From contig JBMNUF010000016.1 of assembly GCA_050946115.1 (NCBI GenBank), forward strand, positions 1 to 49,314: DNA of 49,314 nucleotides. The letters run 5' to 3'. The stretch is from CAYFRC01 sp050946115 (lineage in GTDB: Bacteria; Bacillota; Clostridia; Christensenellales; Aristaeellaceae). The position numbers and the translations under genes are program-made. The notes beneath the pieces are model-generated. The model was not told the origin of the DNA, did no database searches, and saw nothing but the letters and a program-made list of their open reading frames with translations. How positions within the stretch are numbered: position 1 is the first letter of the stretch; the number at the start of each line of letters is the position of its first letter. Positions 17,418-25,537 of this stretch are shown here, piece after piece.

Positions 17418-19115
17418 ATGCTGCTTGAAATATCCGTGCGCAATATCGCACTCATCGAAAGCGTGCGGGTGGAATTTACAAAGGGCTTCAACGTGCTGAC
17501 GGGCGAGACCGGCGCGGGGAAATCGATCCTCGTGGATTCGCTCGCACTCGCCTTGGGCGGCAAGGCCGACAGGGACATGCTTCGAACCGGCGCGAGCAGA
17601 GCGCAGGTCGAGGCCTTGTTCGACATCTCCCAAAATGCCGAGGCGCGCCGTGCGCTCTCAGAGCTCGGCATAGAGGACATGGACGGCTGCGCCCTGGTCG
17701 CGCGGGAACTGACGGATGCGGGGCGCACGGTCTGCCGCGTAAACGGGAGCGTCGTGAACCTTGCGGGGCTCAAAAGCCTCACCGCGCATCTCGTGGACAT
17801 GCACGGCCAGCACGAGCATCAGGCGCTGCTCGACTCCGAAAAGCACTTGCTGTTTTTGGATGCGTTCGGCGGCGAGGCGCATCGAGCGCGGATAGAGGAT
17901 ATGGCGCAGCTCTACGCGAAGTATCGCGCGATGAAGCAGGAGATCGAGAAACTCAGCTTCGATTCCGCCGAGAAGGAGCGCATGCGCGACATGCTGCGCT
18001 TTCAGATCGAGGAAATCAACGCCGTAAAGCCCAAATCGGGCGAATACGAGAAATTGGAAGAGAAGGACAGGCTCTATCGCAATTCCGAAAAACTCGCCGA
18101 AAGCCTTCAGGCGGCATACCGCTTCGTCTATGCGGGCGAAGGGAAGATGCTGAGCGCGCAAGACACGCTGCACCGCGCAGCCGAGGCCATGGCGAAGATT
18201 GCCGATGTGGGCGCATCGTTTGAAAAGCTGCGCGCGCGGCTCGAGGAACTGTATTACGCCGTGCAGGAAGTCGGCTATGAGTTGCAGGACGCAAAGGACT
18301 CCTTCGAGTACGATCCCGCGGAGGCGGATCGCATCGCCGACCGAATCGATTCCCTCAAAAAGCTCATGCGCAAATACGGCCCCGAAATGGAAGATGTCAT
18401 CTCCTTTCGCGACGAGGCGAAGGAAAAGCTGCTGCGCATCGAGACGAGCGACGCGCGCATACAGGAGCTGCAAGTTAGCTTAAAAGATGCGGAGGAAGCA
18501 CTGCGCTCTGCGTGCGACGCGCTTACCGAACACCGAAAACGCATCGCAAAGGATCTGGAGGCGCGCCTGCTTTCCGAGCTTTCGCAGCTCGGCATGGGCA
18601 GGTCGCGCTTTGAGGTGCGCTTTGCACGGAAAAAGGAGTATTCGGCGCTTGGGCTCGACGAGGCGCGGTTCCTGCTTTCGCCAAACCCGGGCGAGGCGAT
18701 GAAGCCGCTTTCTGCGATCGCATCCGGCGGCGAGCTTTCGCGCATCATGCTGGCGATGAAGGCGATTTCCGCAGATACGGTGGGCGTGGACAGCATGATT
18801 TTTGACGAGATCGATTCCGGCGTCAGCGGCCGCATGGCACAGATCGTGGGGGAGAAGATGGCGTCCATCGCGGACAGGCGGCAGGTCATCTGCATCACGC
18901 ATCTGCCGCAGATTGCCTGCCTTGCAGACGCGCAGTATCGCATCGAAAAGACCGTGACGGACGGTCGAACAGGCTCAAGCGTGACGCGCCTCGACGAAGA
19001 AGGGCGCGTGGAAGAGATCGCGAGGCTCGTGGGCGGCGCGGGAGACCCCGAAAGCGGCAGGGCGCACGCGCGGAACATGTTGGAGGCCGCCCGAAACCTG
19101 CGCGGGAAGGCGTAA
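17418..19115 (+). CDS. recN: DNA repair protein RecN
   Basis: RecN is an SMC-like ATPase that tethers DNA ends during double-strand break repair. The 565-residue protein has Walker A in LTGETGAGKSILVDSL (about residues 28-43), long coiled-coil segments at about 150-360, the signature ASGGELSRIMLAMK, Walker B in MIFDEIDSGVSGRMAQ, and the D-loop/H-switch ICITHLPQIACLAD. It has a good Shine-Dalgarno (CGGAGGAAAA). In spore formers spoIVB-spo0A follows; here a kinase fragment does. Confidence 0.96.
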   Translation: MLLEISVRNIALIESVRVEFTKGFNVLTGETGAGKSILVDSLALALGGKADRDMLRTGASRAQVEALFDISQNAEARRALSELGIEDMDGCALVARELTDAGRTVCRVNGSVVNLAGLKSLTAHLVDMHGQHEHQALLDSEKHLLFLDAFGGEAHRARIEDMAQLYAKYRAMKQEIEKLSFDSAEKERMRDMLRFQIEEINAVKPKSGEYEKLEEKDRLYRNSEKLAESLQAAYRFVYAGEGKMLSAQDTLHRAAEAMAKIADVGASFEKLRARLEELYYAVQEVGYELQDAKDSFEYDPAEADRIADRIDSLKKLMRKYGPEMEDVISFRDEAKEKLLRIETSDARIQELQVSLKDAEEALRSACDALTEHRKRIAKDLEARLLSELSQLGMGRSRFEVRFARKKEYSALGLDEARFLLSPNPGEAMKPLSAIASGGELSRIMLAMKAISADTVGVDSMIFDEIDSGVSGRMAQIVGEKMASIADRRQVICITHLPQIACLADAQYRIEKTVTDGRTGSSVTRLDEEGRVEEIARLVGGAGDPESGRAHARNMLEAARNLRGKA

Positions 19116-19124
19116 AGCGACAGC

Positions 19125-19638
19125 ATGGGCATTATCGTGTGCGGCGCGAACGGAGCCGGCAAGACGACGCTCGCAAGGGCGCTCGCAGAAAGAATCCTCT
19201 GGCGCTTTTGCGATGCGGAGGAATATTGGTTCCCCAAATGAGGGCGACTATTCCCGCGCAAGGACGCGGGAGGAGGCGCTCTTTCTGATGCAAAGGGATT
19301 TTGAGGAGGACGACAGGTTCGTCTTTTCCGCCGTCAAGGGCGATTACGGCGATGCGATCCTGCGGCATTTTTCGCATATCGTTCTGCTTGAAGCGCCGAA
19401 GGAGCTTCGTATGGATCGCATCAGGGAGCGCTCTTTTCGTATGCTCGGAGGTGCCTATATTGAAACCGAAAAGGCGTTTTTTGAGATGATAAATTCACGA
19501 ACGGGGCAGGAACCGCGCATTTGGGCGCAGGGTACAGGTCTGCCTATCGTGGAGCTTTCGGGGGAGGTGCACGTTTCGGAAAGCGTCGAACAAATCCTCC
19601 GTCAGATCGATTTTTCCCGTTTCACCTGCTTGCGGTGA
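19125..19638 (+). pseudogene. Frameshifted P-loop kinase-like gene
   Basis: From ATG 19125 a P-loop NTPase begins (MGIIVCGANGAGKTTLARAL; Walker A GANGAGKT) and runs 38 codons to a TGA at 19239-19241, ending in EEYWFPK. The rest of the same protein continues in the +1 frame from about 19240 (EGDYSRARTREEALFLMQRD, then FVFSAVKGDYGDAI, HIVLLEAPKELRMDRIRERS) to the stop at 19638. Together they make one adenylate-kinase/zeta-toxin-like small kinase of about 170 residues. A single base change in the CCCAAATGAG region separates the halves. It could be a real mutation, a sequencing error or, less likely, programmed shifting. It follows recN by nine bases and its end overlaps the convergent gene by 37 bases. 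Confidence 0.7.
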
Positions 19639-20129
19639 CGCTTTTCGAGCGCGTCGCATACGGCGCCTATGCCGCCGCCTATGAGAAGCCCCAACGCGAT
19701 TCCCATATTGAGATCGTTTTGCACCGCCGCGCCGACGCTCATGCCGACACATAAGCCTGCAGCCATGCCGAGCGCAAGGTACATGGATTTCGGCTTTTCG
19801 AGCAGAAATACCCCATCCTCCGCCTTTTTGAAGCGCAGCTTTTTGAGAACGGAGAGTGCGATCTCGTCATCCGTCGCTACGGAAACCGTATAGACATTCT
19901 TTTCCCAAAACGCCCATTCCGTGACGCTTTCCAAAAGCTCCTCCAAGTATGGGGTGTTGACTGCAAGAGAAAGGGACACCGTACCGCCCGTTTCGCGCCC
20001 GTGAAAGGACAGGCTGCCCAATTCCCCTCCGCTCTTTCGGTCTGTCACGCGCCATGGCTCGCTCCATACGTCGCGCGCGGGAAGCAATATATAAAGATGC
20101 TTTGTTTTAATTCTTTCTTCCTTACGCAT
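19602..20129 (-). CDS. GNAT-like protein fused to two glycine-rich membrane helices (unknown function)
   Basis: This 175-residue protein is not assignable to a named family. Residues 10-113 resemble an acetyltransferase (GNAT) scaffold: a strand pair around GGELGSLSFHGRETGGTVSL, then YLEELLESVTEWAFWE and SVLKKLRFKKAEDGVFLLEK, like the last helix and strand of GNAT enzymes. The acetyl-CoA pyrophosphate loop (Q/R-x-x-G-x-G/A) is not visible. Residues 116-136 and 140-158 are two Gly/Ala-rich membrane helices, followed by a basic tail. The ATG overlaps the end of the upstream methyltransferase by 8 bases, so the two are coupled. A tethered, probably non-catalytic GNAT is one reading. Confidence 0.6.
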   Translation of the reverse strand: MRKEERIKTKHLYILLPARDVWSEPWRVTDRKSGGELGSLSFHGRETGGTVSLSLAVNTPYLEELLESVTEWAFWEKNVYTVSVATDDEIALSVLKKLRFKKAEDGVFLLEKPKSMYLALGMAAGLCVGMSVGAAVQNDLNMGIALGLLIGGGIGAVCDALEKRHRKQVKREKSI

Positions 20130-20865
20130 ACGGTTTCTCCGCCCTCGTCGCCCAAAACGAGGGAATATTCATTTCGTGCAGATAGCCGCTGCCGTTGGTG
20201 TCCTCGTATAAATCTTTCAAAACGAAGCCGGCCTTGAGCTGCCCGCCGATTTGCTCTTCCAGGGTGTGCGAAAACTGTACGCCCGCGTTGGGTTGCAGAA
20301 GGATCGGCTCTGCGACAGGATCAAACGGAAGGCGATGGACGATGCGGCTTTCCGTCTCGTCCACGATAAAGTTTATGCCGTTATCCAGCCCCGCAAGGAG
20401 CACCCCGCCCTTTTTCAGCACGCGGTAACACTCCCGCCAAATGGGGAGCACTTCCCGCACATAGCAGTTCGACACGGGATGGAAGATGATGTCGAATACA
20501 CAGTCCGCAAAGGGGAGGGGTTTTGTCATATCGGCGCGAAGGATTTCGATGGAATAGCCGTCGCGCGCCGCGCACATCTGTTCGCTCTCGATCTGCCGCG
20601 GAGAATAGTCGAGCACGGTGCAGATTGCGCCGAGCGCCGCAAAGACGGGCATTTGCTGCCCGCCGCCCGATGCGAGCCCGAGGATGCGTTTGCCGCAAAC
20701 ATCGCCGAACCATTCGTGCGGCACGGGCTTTGTGGGGGACAGGTATACATCCCAAGAGCCTTCCTTTGCCCGCAAGAACGTTTCGTGGTCGATCGGCTTG
20801 CCCCATTCCCAACCGTCCTCTACCCAGCCGTCTATCGTCTTCGCGTTGATGTCCTGATATTCCAT
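20122..20865 (-). CDS. Class I SAM-dependent methyltransferase
   Basis: This 247-residue protein has a Methyltransf_11-type fold. Motif I is KRILGLASGGGQQMPVFAALG (about residues 59-79), the acidic strand is CTVLDYSPRQIESEQ, the next is IEILRADMTKPLPFADCVFDII, and YRVLKKGGVLLAGLDNG is the post-IV segment. An N-terminal TIDGWVEDGWEWGKPIDHE segment and a KDLYED stretch are typical of Clostridial homologues of unknown substrate. An in-frame GTG lies at 20874, but ATG 20865 has AAAGGG at a better distance. Its promoter faces that of the GH78 gene. Confidence 0.8.
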   Translation of the reverse strand: MEYQDINAKTIDGWVEDGWEWGKPIDHETFLRAKEGSWDVYLSPTKPVPHEWFGDVCGKRILGLASGGGQQMPVFAALGAICTVLDYSPRQIESEQMCAARDGYSIEILRADMTKPLPFADCVFDIIFHPVSNCYVREVLPIWRECYRVLKKGGVLLAGLDNGINFIVDETESRIVHRLPFDPVAEPILLQPNAGVQFSHTLEEQIGGQLKAGFVLKDLYEDTNGSGYLHEMNIPSFWATRAEKPYA

Positions 20866-20890
20866 GGATTTCACGCCCTTTCTGCAAATA

Positions 20891-20919
20891 AGTATAGCAT
20901 GCTTTCATTGCGTTTGAAA
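20891..20919 (-). promoter_or_regulatory. Promoter of the methyltransferase gene
   Basis: On the minus strand the extended -10 TGCTATACT occupies 20899-20891, about 25 bases upstream of ATG 20865. The -35 (TTTCAA at 20919-20914, 17-base spacer) is weak, as expected for an extended -10 promoter. Confidence 0.55.
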
Positions 20920-20936
20920 GGGTTTTGTGCTATACT
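20908..20936 (+). promoter_or_regulatory. Promoter of the GH78 gene
   Basis: TTGCGT (20908-20913), 17 bases, TATACT (20931-20936) with extended TGC. It overlaps the divergent promoter; the two TGCTATACT boxes are exact inverted repeats of each other. Confidence 0.75.
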
Positions 20937-20972
20937 GTGCCCAAGAAATGTTCAAGGTAAGGAGAGATACGC

Positions 20973-23474
20973 ATGATTCGCATTACGAACATCCGAGCGG
21001 AGTACATGGGCGGAAATCGGGAGGGCTTCATTCCCGTTTCCAAGCCGGATTCCTTCATCGACTGGGCGATCACGGGCTCCGCGCCGACAAAGATCGTCCT
21101 TCGCGTTGCGCATGAGCAAAGCGGGGAATGCATATGGGAGCACGTGCTGATGGAAGAAGCATATGGCGCGCGGTATGCGGGGGAGCCGCTTCGACCTGGG
21201 CATGCGTATTGGCTTACGGTCGAAGCGACGAACGCGGACGGCTTTGAAGACTGTGGCGGTGTGCAGATTCGGAACATTGCCCTTCCCGAATGGCACGCGG
21301 CGTGGCTCGGCGAGGAGGTACCCGAAGCCGACCGCATTTTGCACTTTCAAAAGACCGTGGTCCTTCCCGCTGCGCCTGTGGATGCGATAGGCTTTTTCGC
21401 GACGACGGGCTATCACGGCGTGACGGTAAACGGCATCGATCTCAGCGAGTTTTCTCTCTCCACGCTCAATCCCTCTGTATCGAATTATGCCGAGAGATGC
21501 TACTATCAGGCGCTCGCGCCCCTCCCCGTAACGGAAGGGGAAAACACGATCGAGGTCTTCTGCGCGTCCGGCTGGCGCTCTGCGGAAAACGCCTGTTATA
21601 AGCTCGTGCCCGACAGGCACCCACCCTTTATCGGGCAGACGCTCTTCTCCGCGTCGATCCTCTTCCTCTTGGAGGACGGCACGGAGTTTTGGGTGCACAC
21701 GGACGAAAGTTGGGATTTGGCGGACGACGGATATGCGAACCTGTTTGACGGATACCGCATCGATGCGAACAGGCGCGATATCCCCAAGGCCTGCAAGGAA
21801 TATCCGTGTCCGACAAAGCGAATTTCGCCCATGCTGATTCCGCCCGTCGTTGAGAGGGAGACCTATTCTCCCGTTTCCGTTCACAGGCTGCCAGACGGCG
21901 CGTATGCCGTGGATTTCGGGCAGAATATCGCGGGCATTTGTGCGCTGCGCCTTCCCGCACAGCTGCAACAGGGCGATGCCGTCTCCATAACGCATATGGA
22001 ATTCTTGGACGAGGACGGGTCGTTGTATCTTCCTCCACTGCGTTATGCACAGGCGAGGGACGAATATGTCGCAAATGGGGAAGAGGACGGCGCGGAATTC
22101 TTTCAGCCGCGCTTTACGTACCACGGCTTCCGATATTGCGAGGTGCGCGGCTATCCCGTCCCCCTTACAAGGGAAGATATCGCCGCGATCGCGCTATATA
22201 CCGATGTCGCAAGCGGCTCGTTTTTCCGCTGCGGAAGCCCCATGGCGAACGCGGTGCATCACAACTGCGTACAGACGGAAAAGGCGAACATCCACTCCAT
22301 CCTCACGGACTGCCCGCAGCGCGACGAGCGCATGGGCTGGATGAACGACGCGACCGCGCGGTTTGAGGAGACGCCGTACAATTTCGACGTGGCGCGGCTG
22401 TTTCCGAAAATCGTGCGAGACCTCATCGACGAACAGCCGGAGGATGGCGCGATCGCCTGCACGGCGCCGTTCGTATACGGCTCGCGCCCGGCGGACCCCG
22501 TGTGCTCTTCCTTCCTGGTCGCGGGCTGGCAGGCGTATCTGTTCGGCGGCAATATCGATGTACTCAAGGATTCCTACGAGGCGTGGTGCAAATGGGACGA
22601 CTGCCTCGAGGCGCACAGCGAAAACGGCATTGTGCAGTACTCCTATTACGGCGACTGGGCGGCTCCGGCATATGCCTGCGTGGGGGAGGAAGATGCTCAC
22701 AACGCCTTCACACCCGGCATTCTTATGTCCACGGGCTATCACTATTACAACAACATCCTGCTCTCCAAAATCGCGCGTGTGATCGGGCTGGACGACGCCA
22801 AACATGTCGCCCGTGCGGAAAAAATCCGCAGGAGCTTTTTGGAGGCATGGTGGCATCCCGAAACCTGCAAGGTATGCGAAGGCTCCCAAGGCGCGCAAGT
22901 ATTCGCGCTTTGGCTCGGCATCCTCCCCGAGGAGGGGCGAAAGGGCGCCGCAAAGGTGCTGCGGGACGACCTCGTCGCGCGCGACTACAGGTTTACCACA
23001 GGCAACCTCTGCACGCGCTATCTTCCCGAAGTGCTCGCCGAATACGGCTATGTAAACGAGGCGTGGAACCTGCTCACGGGCGACAAGTATCCCTCGTGGG
23101 GCTATATGATCCAAAACGAGGCGACGACCGCCTGGGAGCGGTTCGAGCTCAAGAAGGATCCGGGCATGAACTCGCACAACCACCCCATGTACGCCGCGTG
23201 CGACCGCTGGTTCTACGCGGTATTGATGGGCGCGAAGCCGCTCTCCCGCGGCTGGGAGACGGCGGAGGTCAGGCCCGTCTATCCCGATTCTCTCCTCTCC
23301 GCGCAGACCGCGATCGAGACGCCGCGCGGCGAGCTCGAAGTTCGATGGGTGAAGCGGTACGGCGAAAAACATCTGTATATCACCGTGCCGAACGGCATCA
23401 CGGTATATGCGTCGACGCCGGAGGGGGAGAGGACGCTTTCGGCGGGGTATCACTATTTCCACGCGCCGATATAG
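20973..23474 (+). CDS. GH78 family alpha-L-rhamnosidase-like glycoside hydrolase
   Basis: This 833-residue protein has the architecture of bacterial GH78 alpha-L-rhamnosidases: N-terminal beta-sandwich regions (to about residue 410), an (alpha/alpha)6 barrel and a C-terminal beta domain. The catalytic signature ILTDCPQRDERMGWMNDA (about residue 446) carries the acidic residues of the family, and YSYYGDWAAP and WGYMIQNEATTAWERF are further active-site segments. No signal peptide is present, so it should act in the cytoplasm on imported glycosides. It precedes the secreted peptidoglycan-binding gene by 16 bases. The family also contains enzymes of other specificity, so rhamnose is inferred. Confidence 0.85.
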   Translation: MIRITNIRAEYMGGNREGFIPVSKPDSFIDWAITGSAPTKIVLRVAHEQSGECIWEHVLMEEAYGARYAGEPLRPGHAYWLTVEATNADGFEDCGGVQIRNIALPEWHAAWLGEEVPEADRILHFQKTVVLPAAPVDAIGFFATTGYHGVTVNGIDLSEFSLSTLNPSVSNYAERCYYQALAPLPVTEGENTIEVFCASGWRSAENACYKLVPDRHPPFIGQTLFSASILFLLEDGTEFWVHTDESWDLADDGYANLFDGYRIDANRRDIPKACKEYPCPTKRISPMLIPPVVERETYSPVSVHRLPDGAYAVDFGQNIAGICALRLPAQLQQGDAVSITHMEFLDEDGSLYLPPLRYAQARDEYVANGEEDGAEFFQPRFTYHGFRYCEVRGYPVPLTREDIAAIALYTDVASGSFFRCGSPMANAVHHNCVQTEKANIHSILTDCPQRDERMGWMNDATARFEETPYNFDVARLFPKIVRDLIDEQPEDGAIACTAPFVYGSRPADPVCSSFLVAGWQAYLFGGNIDVLKDSYEAWCKWDDCLEAHSENGIVQYSYYGDWAAPAYACVGEEDAHNAFTPGILMSTGYHYYNNILLSKIARVIGLDDAKHVARAEKIRRSFLEAWWHPETCKVCEGSQGAQVFALWLGILPEEGRKGAAKVLRDDLVARDYRFTTGNLCTRYLPEVLAEYGYVNEAWNLLTGDKYPSWGYMIQNEATTAWERFELKKDPGMNSHNHPMYAACDRWFYAVLMGAKPLSRGWETAEVRPVYPDSLLSAQTAIETPRGELEVRWVKRYGEKHLYITVPNGITVYASTPEGERTLSAGYHYFHAPI

Positions 23475-23490
23475 AAGGGGGGCAATCCGT

Positions 23491-24150
23491 ATGTATAGGA
23501 AAATCATCGCGGCACTTTTAACCGTTTTCTTTCTGAGCGCGGCATTTGCGTTTTCGGAGCCCGCCTATGACGTGTACGCCCTCTATCCCGGGGACAGAGG
23601 CGAAGACGTGCGATCCGTGCAGACGGCGCTCATCGAGCTCGGCTATCTCGACGGACGCGCGACGGGCACCTATAACGAAAAGACGCAGTTAGCTGTCGCG
23701 GATTTCCAGTATTCGATGGGAATCAGCCAAGAAGAACTCGGTATCGCCGGAGAGACGACGATGTACCTTCTGTCCGTACTCCCCGTCGGGACGACCTATT
23801 GCGTAAACCTCAAGACGTATACATACCACCTTGCGGGCTGTTCCTATGCGCTGAACATGACCAAGGCGAACAGGGAGTATGTTTCAAGCTACGCCTACGA
23901 ATTGGAGAAGCTCGGGTATACGCCGTGCTCGCTGTGCAACCCCGCGGGCATGTATTGGGACGAATACCACATCAACTGGTATGACGACGTGGAGCACGAT
24001 TTCGTCGCAAACACCGCATCGCATAAGTTCCACATCCCGCAATGCCGATTGGCACTCAATATGTCGGCGGCGAACCGCTTCGATGCACACTGTACGCGGA
24101 CGGAACTGATCGAAGCCGGGTATTCCCCGTGCAAAATCTGCAACCCCTGA
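23491..24150 (+). CDS. Secreted peptidoglycan-binding protein with two Ada-like zinc modules
   Basis: This 219-residue exported protein starts with a signal peptide (residues 1-20, ending SAAFA). Residues 32-95 form a PG_binding_1 domain (DRGEDVRSVQTALIELGYLDG, TYNEKTQLAVADFQ). Two copies follow of the His-x3-Cys ... Pro-Cys-x2-Cys-x-Pro module that in thermonucleases and Ada binds zinc: H113, C117, C146, C149 and H181, C185, C214, C217, each ending GY(T/S)PC-x2-CNP. ATG 23491 has AGAAGGGGGG eight bases upstream. The combination suggests a wall-attached metal protein; no catalytic domain is visible. It is cotranscribed with the GH78 gene. Confidence 0.75.
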   Translation: MYRKIIAALLTVFFLSAAFAFSEPAYDVYALYPGDRGEDVRSVQTALIELGYLDGRATGTYNEKTQLAVADFQYSMGISQEELGIAGETTMYLLSVLPVGTTYCVNLKTYTYHLAGCSYALNMTKANREYVSSYAYELEKLGYTPCSLCNPAGMYWDEYHINWYDDVEHDFVANTASHKFHIPQCRLALNMSAANRFDAHCTRTELIEAGYSPCKICNP

Positions 24151-24170
24151 ACGCGGTTGTAGCGGCATAG

Positions 24171-24213
24171 AAAAAGGAACGGCGGGCGTATAATCCTGCC
24201 GTTCCTTTTTCTA
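24171..24213. terminator. Bidirectional intrinsic terminator
   Basis: AAAAAGGAACGGC (24171-24183) pairs with GCCGTTCCTTTTT (24198-24210), giving A and T runs on both flanks between convergent genes. Confidence 0.9.
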
Positions 24214-24219
24214 ATGCTA

Positions 24220-25287
24220 TCAGATGACTTCCAGATAGTCCTTATCGGGAAGGGGCGGGAACTTGACGTGCGGCAGCACTTGATACCAATACGCAACGGA
24301 GGCGATATCCTCCTGAAGCGGCAGATACCGCCGGCCCTCCCGCCAGCCGAGCGCCTGAATCGTCACGCGCAAATCCTTTTCGAAGTGAACCGGGTCGGTG
24401 ATATGCCAGCGGTACATGCCGAAGCGGAACTGGCTCTTATACAGCGTGTCCGGAAGGAACACATGGAAACCGGTGTACGGCGTCGTGAAGGGGAGATAGC
24501 GATCGTGCGTCTTCGGGTCCTCAAAGTCGTACGAGCCGCAGAAATAGTCCTCCGTGCCGGTACCGCAGATGGTCGGGTATTCGCGGTCGCCGTCCATATA
24601 GAACTTAATCTCGCCCTCGCCCCACCACGTGTTGTTGTTCGTGCCCCACGCAAGGTATGTGCCGACATACTGTCCCTTACCTCTGACACCGTCCAAAATG
24701 GTGTAGACTTCCTTGTAGGGTAGGGGATTGACGCGCCGGAACTGCGCGTGGAAATACGCGATCTCTTGGGGTACTTCCTGCAGCGAATAGTCGATCTGGT
24801 AATAGATGGTGACGGAAACCTCCGCGATGTTCTCCAGCGTCATGCGGCAGCGCTTCTTGAAGGGCATCTGCCAGTAGCAGTTGAACGCACTCCCCGGGTT
24901 GACGCAGACAGCCATGGAGCTGATCTGCGCGTATTCGTTCCAACCCATGCAGAAAAAGTCGCCGATCGGGCATTCTACGGAGGGGTTTTCCTGATCCTCC
25001 CAGTAGATGCGCAAAATGGTGTTGCGCCAGCGATTGGTCGGGGTCAGCCAGATGTGGTTGATGATGCCGGGGCCCTCGATGTCGGCGATCTCAAAGGTAC
25101 CCTTCGGGGGAATCACGATGTAGGGATTGACCTTCCAGCCGGTACCGAGGTCGCGCGCGGCGTCGCGGGCGCTGCCCTTTTCGAGGGGGCACATCCCGCC
25201 CTTGCCGGGTTCTCCGGTGAAGTTCTCCGGGGATATCGAGCGCGACTTGACATTGCCGAGGCGGAACAATCGAGACATATCGAGCAT
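24220..25287 (-). CDS. GH172 (DUF2961) family glycoside hydrolase
   Basis: This 355-residue protein belongs to DUF2961, now GH172, whose studied members act on difructose dianhydride or arabinofuranosides. Family blocks visible are SPENFTGEPGKGGMCPLEKG, IIVN-type IEGPGIINHIWLTP, NPSVECPIGDFFCMGWNEY, the central WWGEGEIKFYMDGDREYPT followed by GTGTEDYFCGSY, and RFGMYRWHITDPVHFEKDLR. GEGE and TGTEDY hold the likely acidic active-site residues. There is no signal peptide. Of several in-frame starts, ATG 25287 has AAAGGAG eight bases upstream. It is divergent from the mgl transporter, so a shared inducer is likely. Confidence 0.85.
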   Translation of the reverse strand: MLDMSRLFRLGNVKSRSISPENFTGEPGKGGMCPLEKGSARDAARDLGTGWKVNPYIVIPPKGTFEIADIEGPGIINHIWLTPTNRWRNTILRIYWEDQENPSVECPIGDFFCMGWNEYAQISSMAVCVNPGSAFNCYWQMPFKKRCRMTLENIAEVSVTIYYQIDYSLQEVPQEIAYFHAQFRRVNPLPYKEVYTILDGVRGKGQYVGTYLAWGTNNNTWWGEGEIKFYMDGDREYPTICGTGTEDYFCGSYDFEDPKTHDRYLPFTTPYTGFHVFLPDTLYKSQFRFGMYRWHITDPVHFEKDLRVTIQALGWREGRRYLPLQEDIASVAYWYQVLPHVKFPPLPDKDYLEVI

Positions 25288-25348
25288 ATCAATGGCTCCT
25301 TTCAAATGATTTTTTGGGGGCGCAATCGGATAATTTCTCTACGATAAA

Positions 25349-25378
25349 AGTATAGCACAAAAAGGTGTGTTCCGTCAA
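25349..25378 (-). promoter_or_regulatory. Promoter of the GH172 gene
   Basis: On the minus strand TTGACG (25378-25373), 18 bases, then TATACT (25354-25349) with the extended TGC at 25357-25355. Confidence 0.65.
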
Positions 25379-25401
25379 CGAAAGGTGAGTATACGGCATG
25401 T

Positions 25402-25429
25402 ATTTTCGAAGGTTAATTGCAACGAAAAT
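25402..25429. promoter_or_regulatory. Inverted repeat in the GH172/mglB divergent region, candidate operator
   Basis: ATTTTCG (25402-25408) and CGAAAAT (25423-25429) are a perfect 7-base inverted pair flanking a centre that contains TTGCAA. It lies between the two divergent promoters. Confidence 0.35.
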
Positions 25430-25461
25430 CGCGAAACGCACAAAATAAAATGAATTTGTTC

Positions 25462-25490
25462 TTGCAAACGGACTGCAATCGTGCTATACT
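25462..25490 (+). promoter_or_regulatory. mglB promoter with overlapping candidate operator
   Basis: TTGCAA (25462-25467), 17 bases, TATACT (25485-25490) with extended TGC. The stretch 25462-25478 reads TTGCA-N7-TGCAA, an inverted repeat covering the -35 and spacer, as expected for a LacI-type operator. Confidence 0.65.
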
Positions 25491-25537
25491 ATTTTCATAC
25501 GGGAACCATCCCGTGCATATTGAAAGGAGAGACCCCC

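Noticed and set aside
22194..23507. A 437-codon frame on - opposite the GH78 gene
   Set aside because: The GH78 frame carries the catalytic motif and domain order; the opposite frame has no motif or start context.
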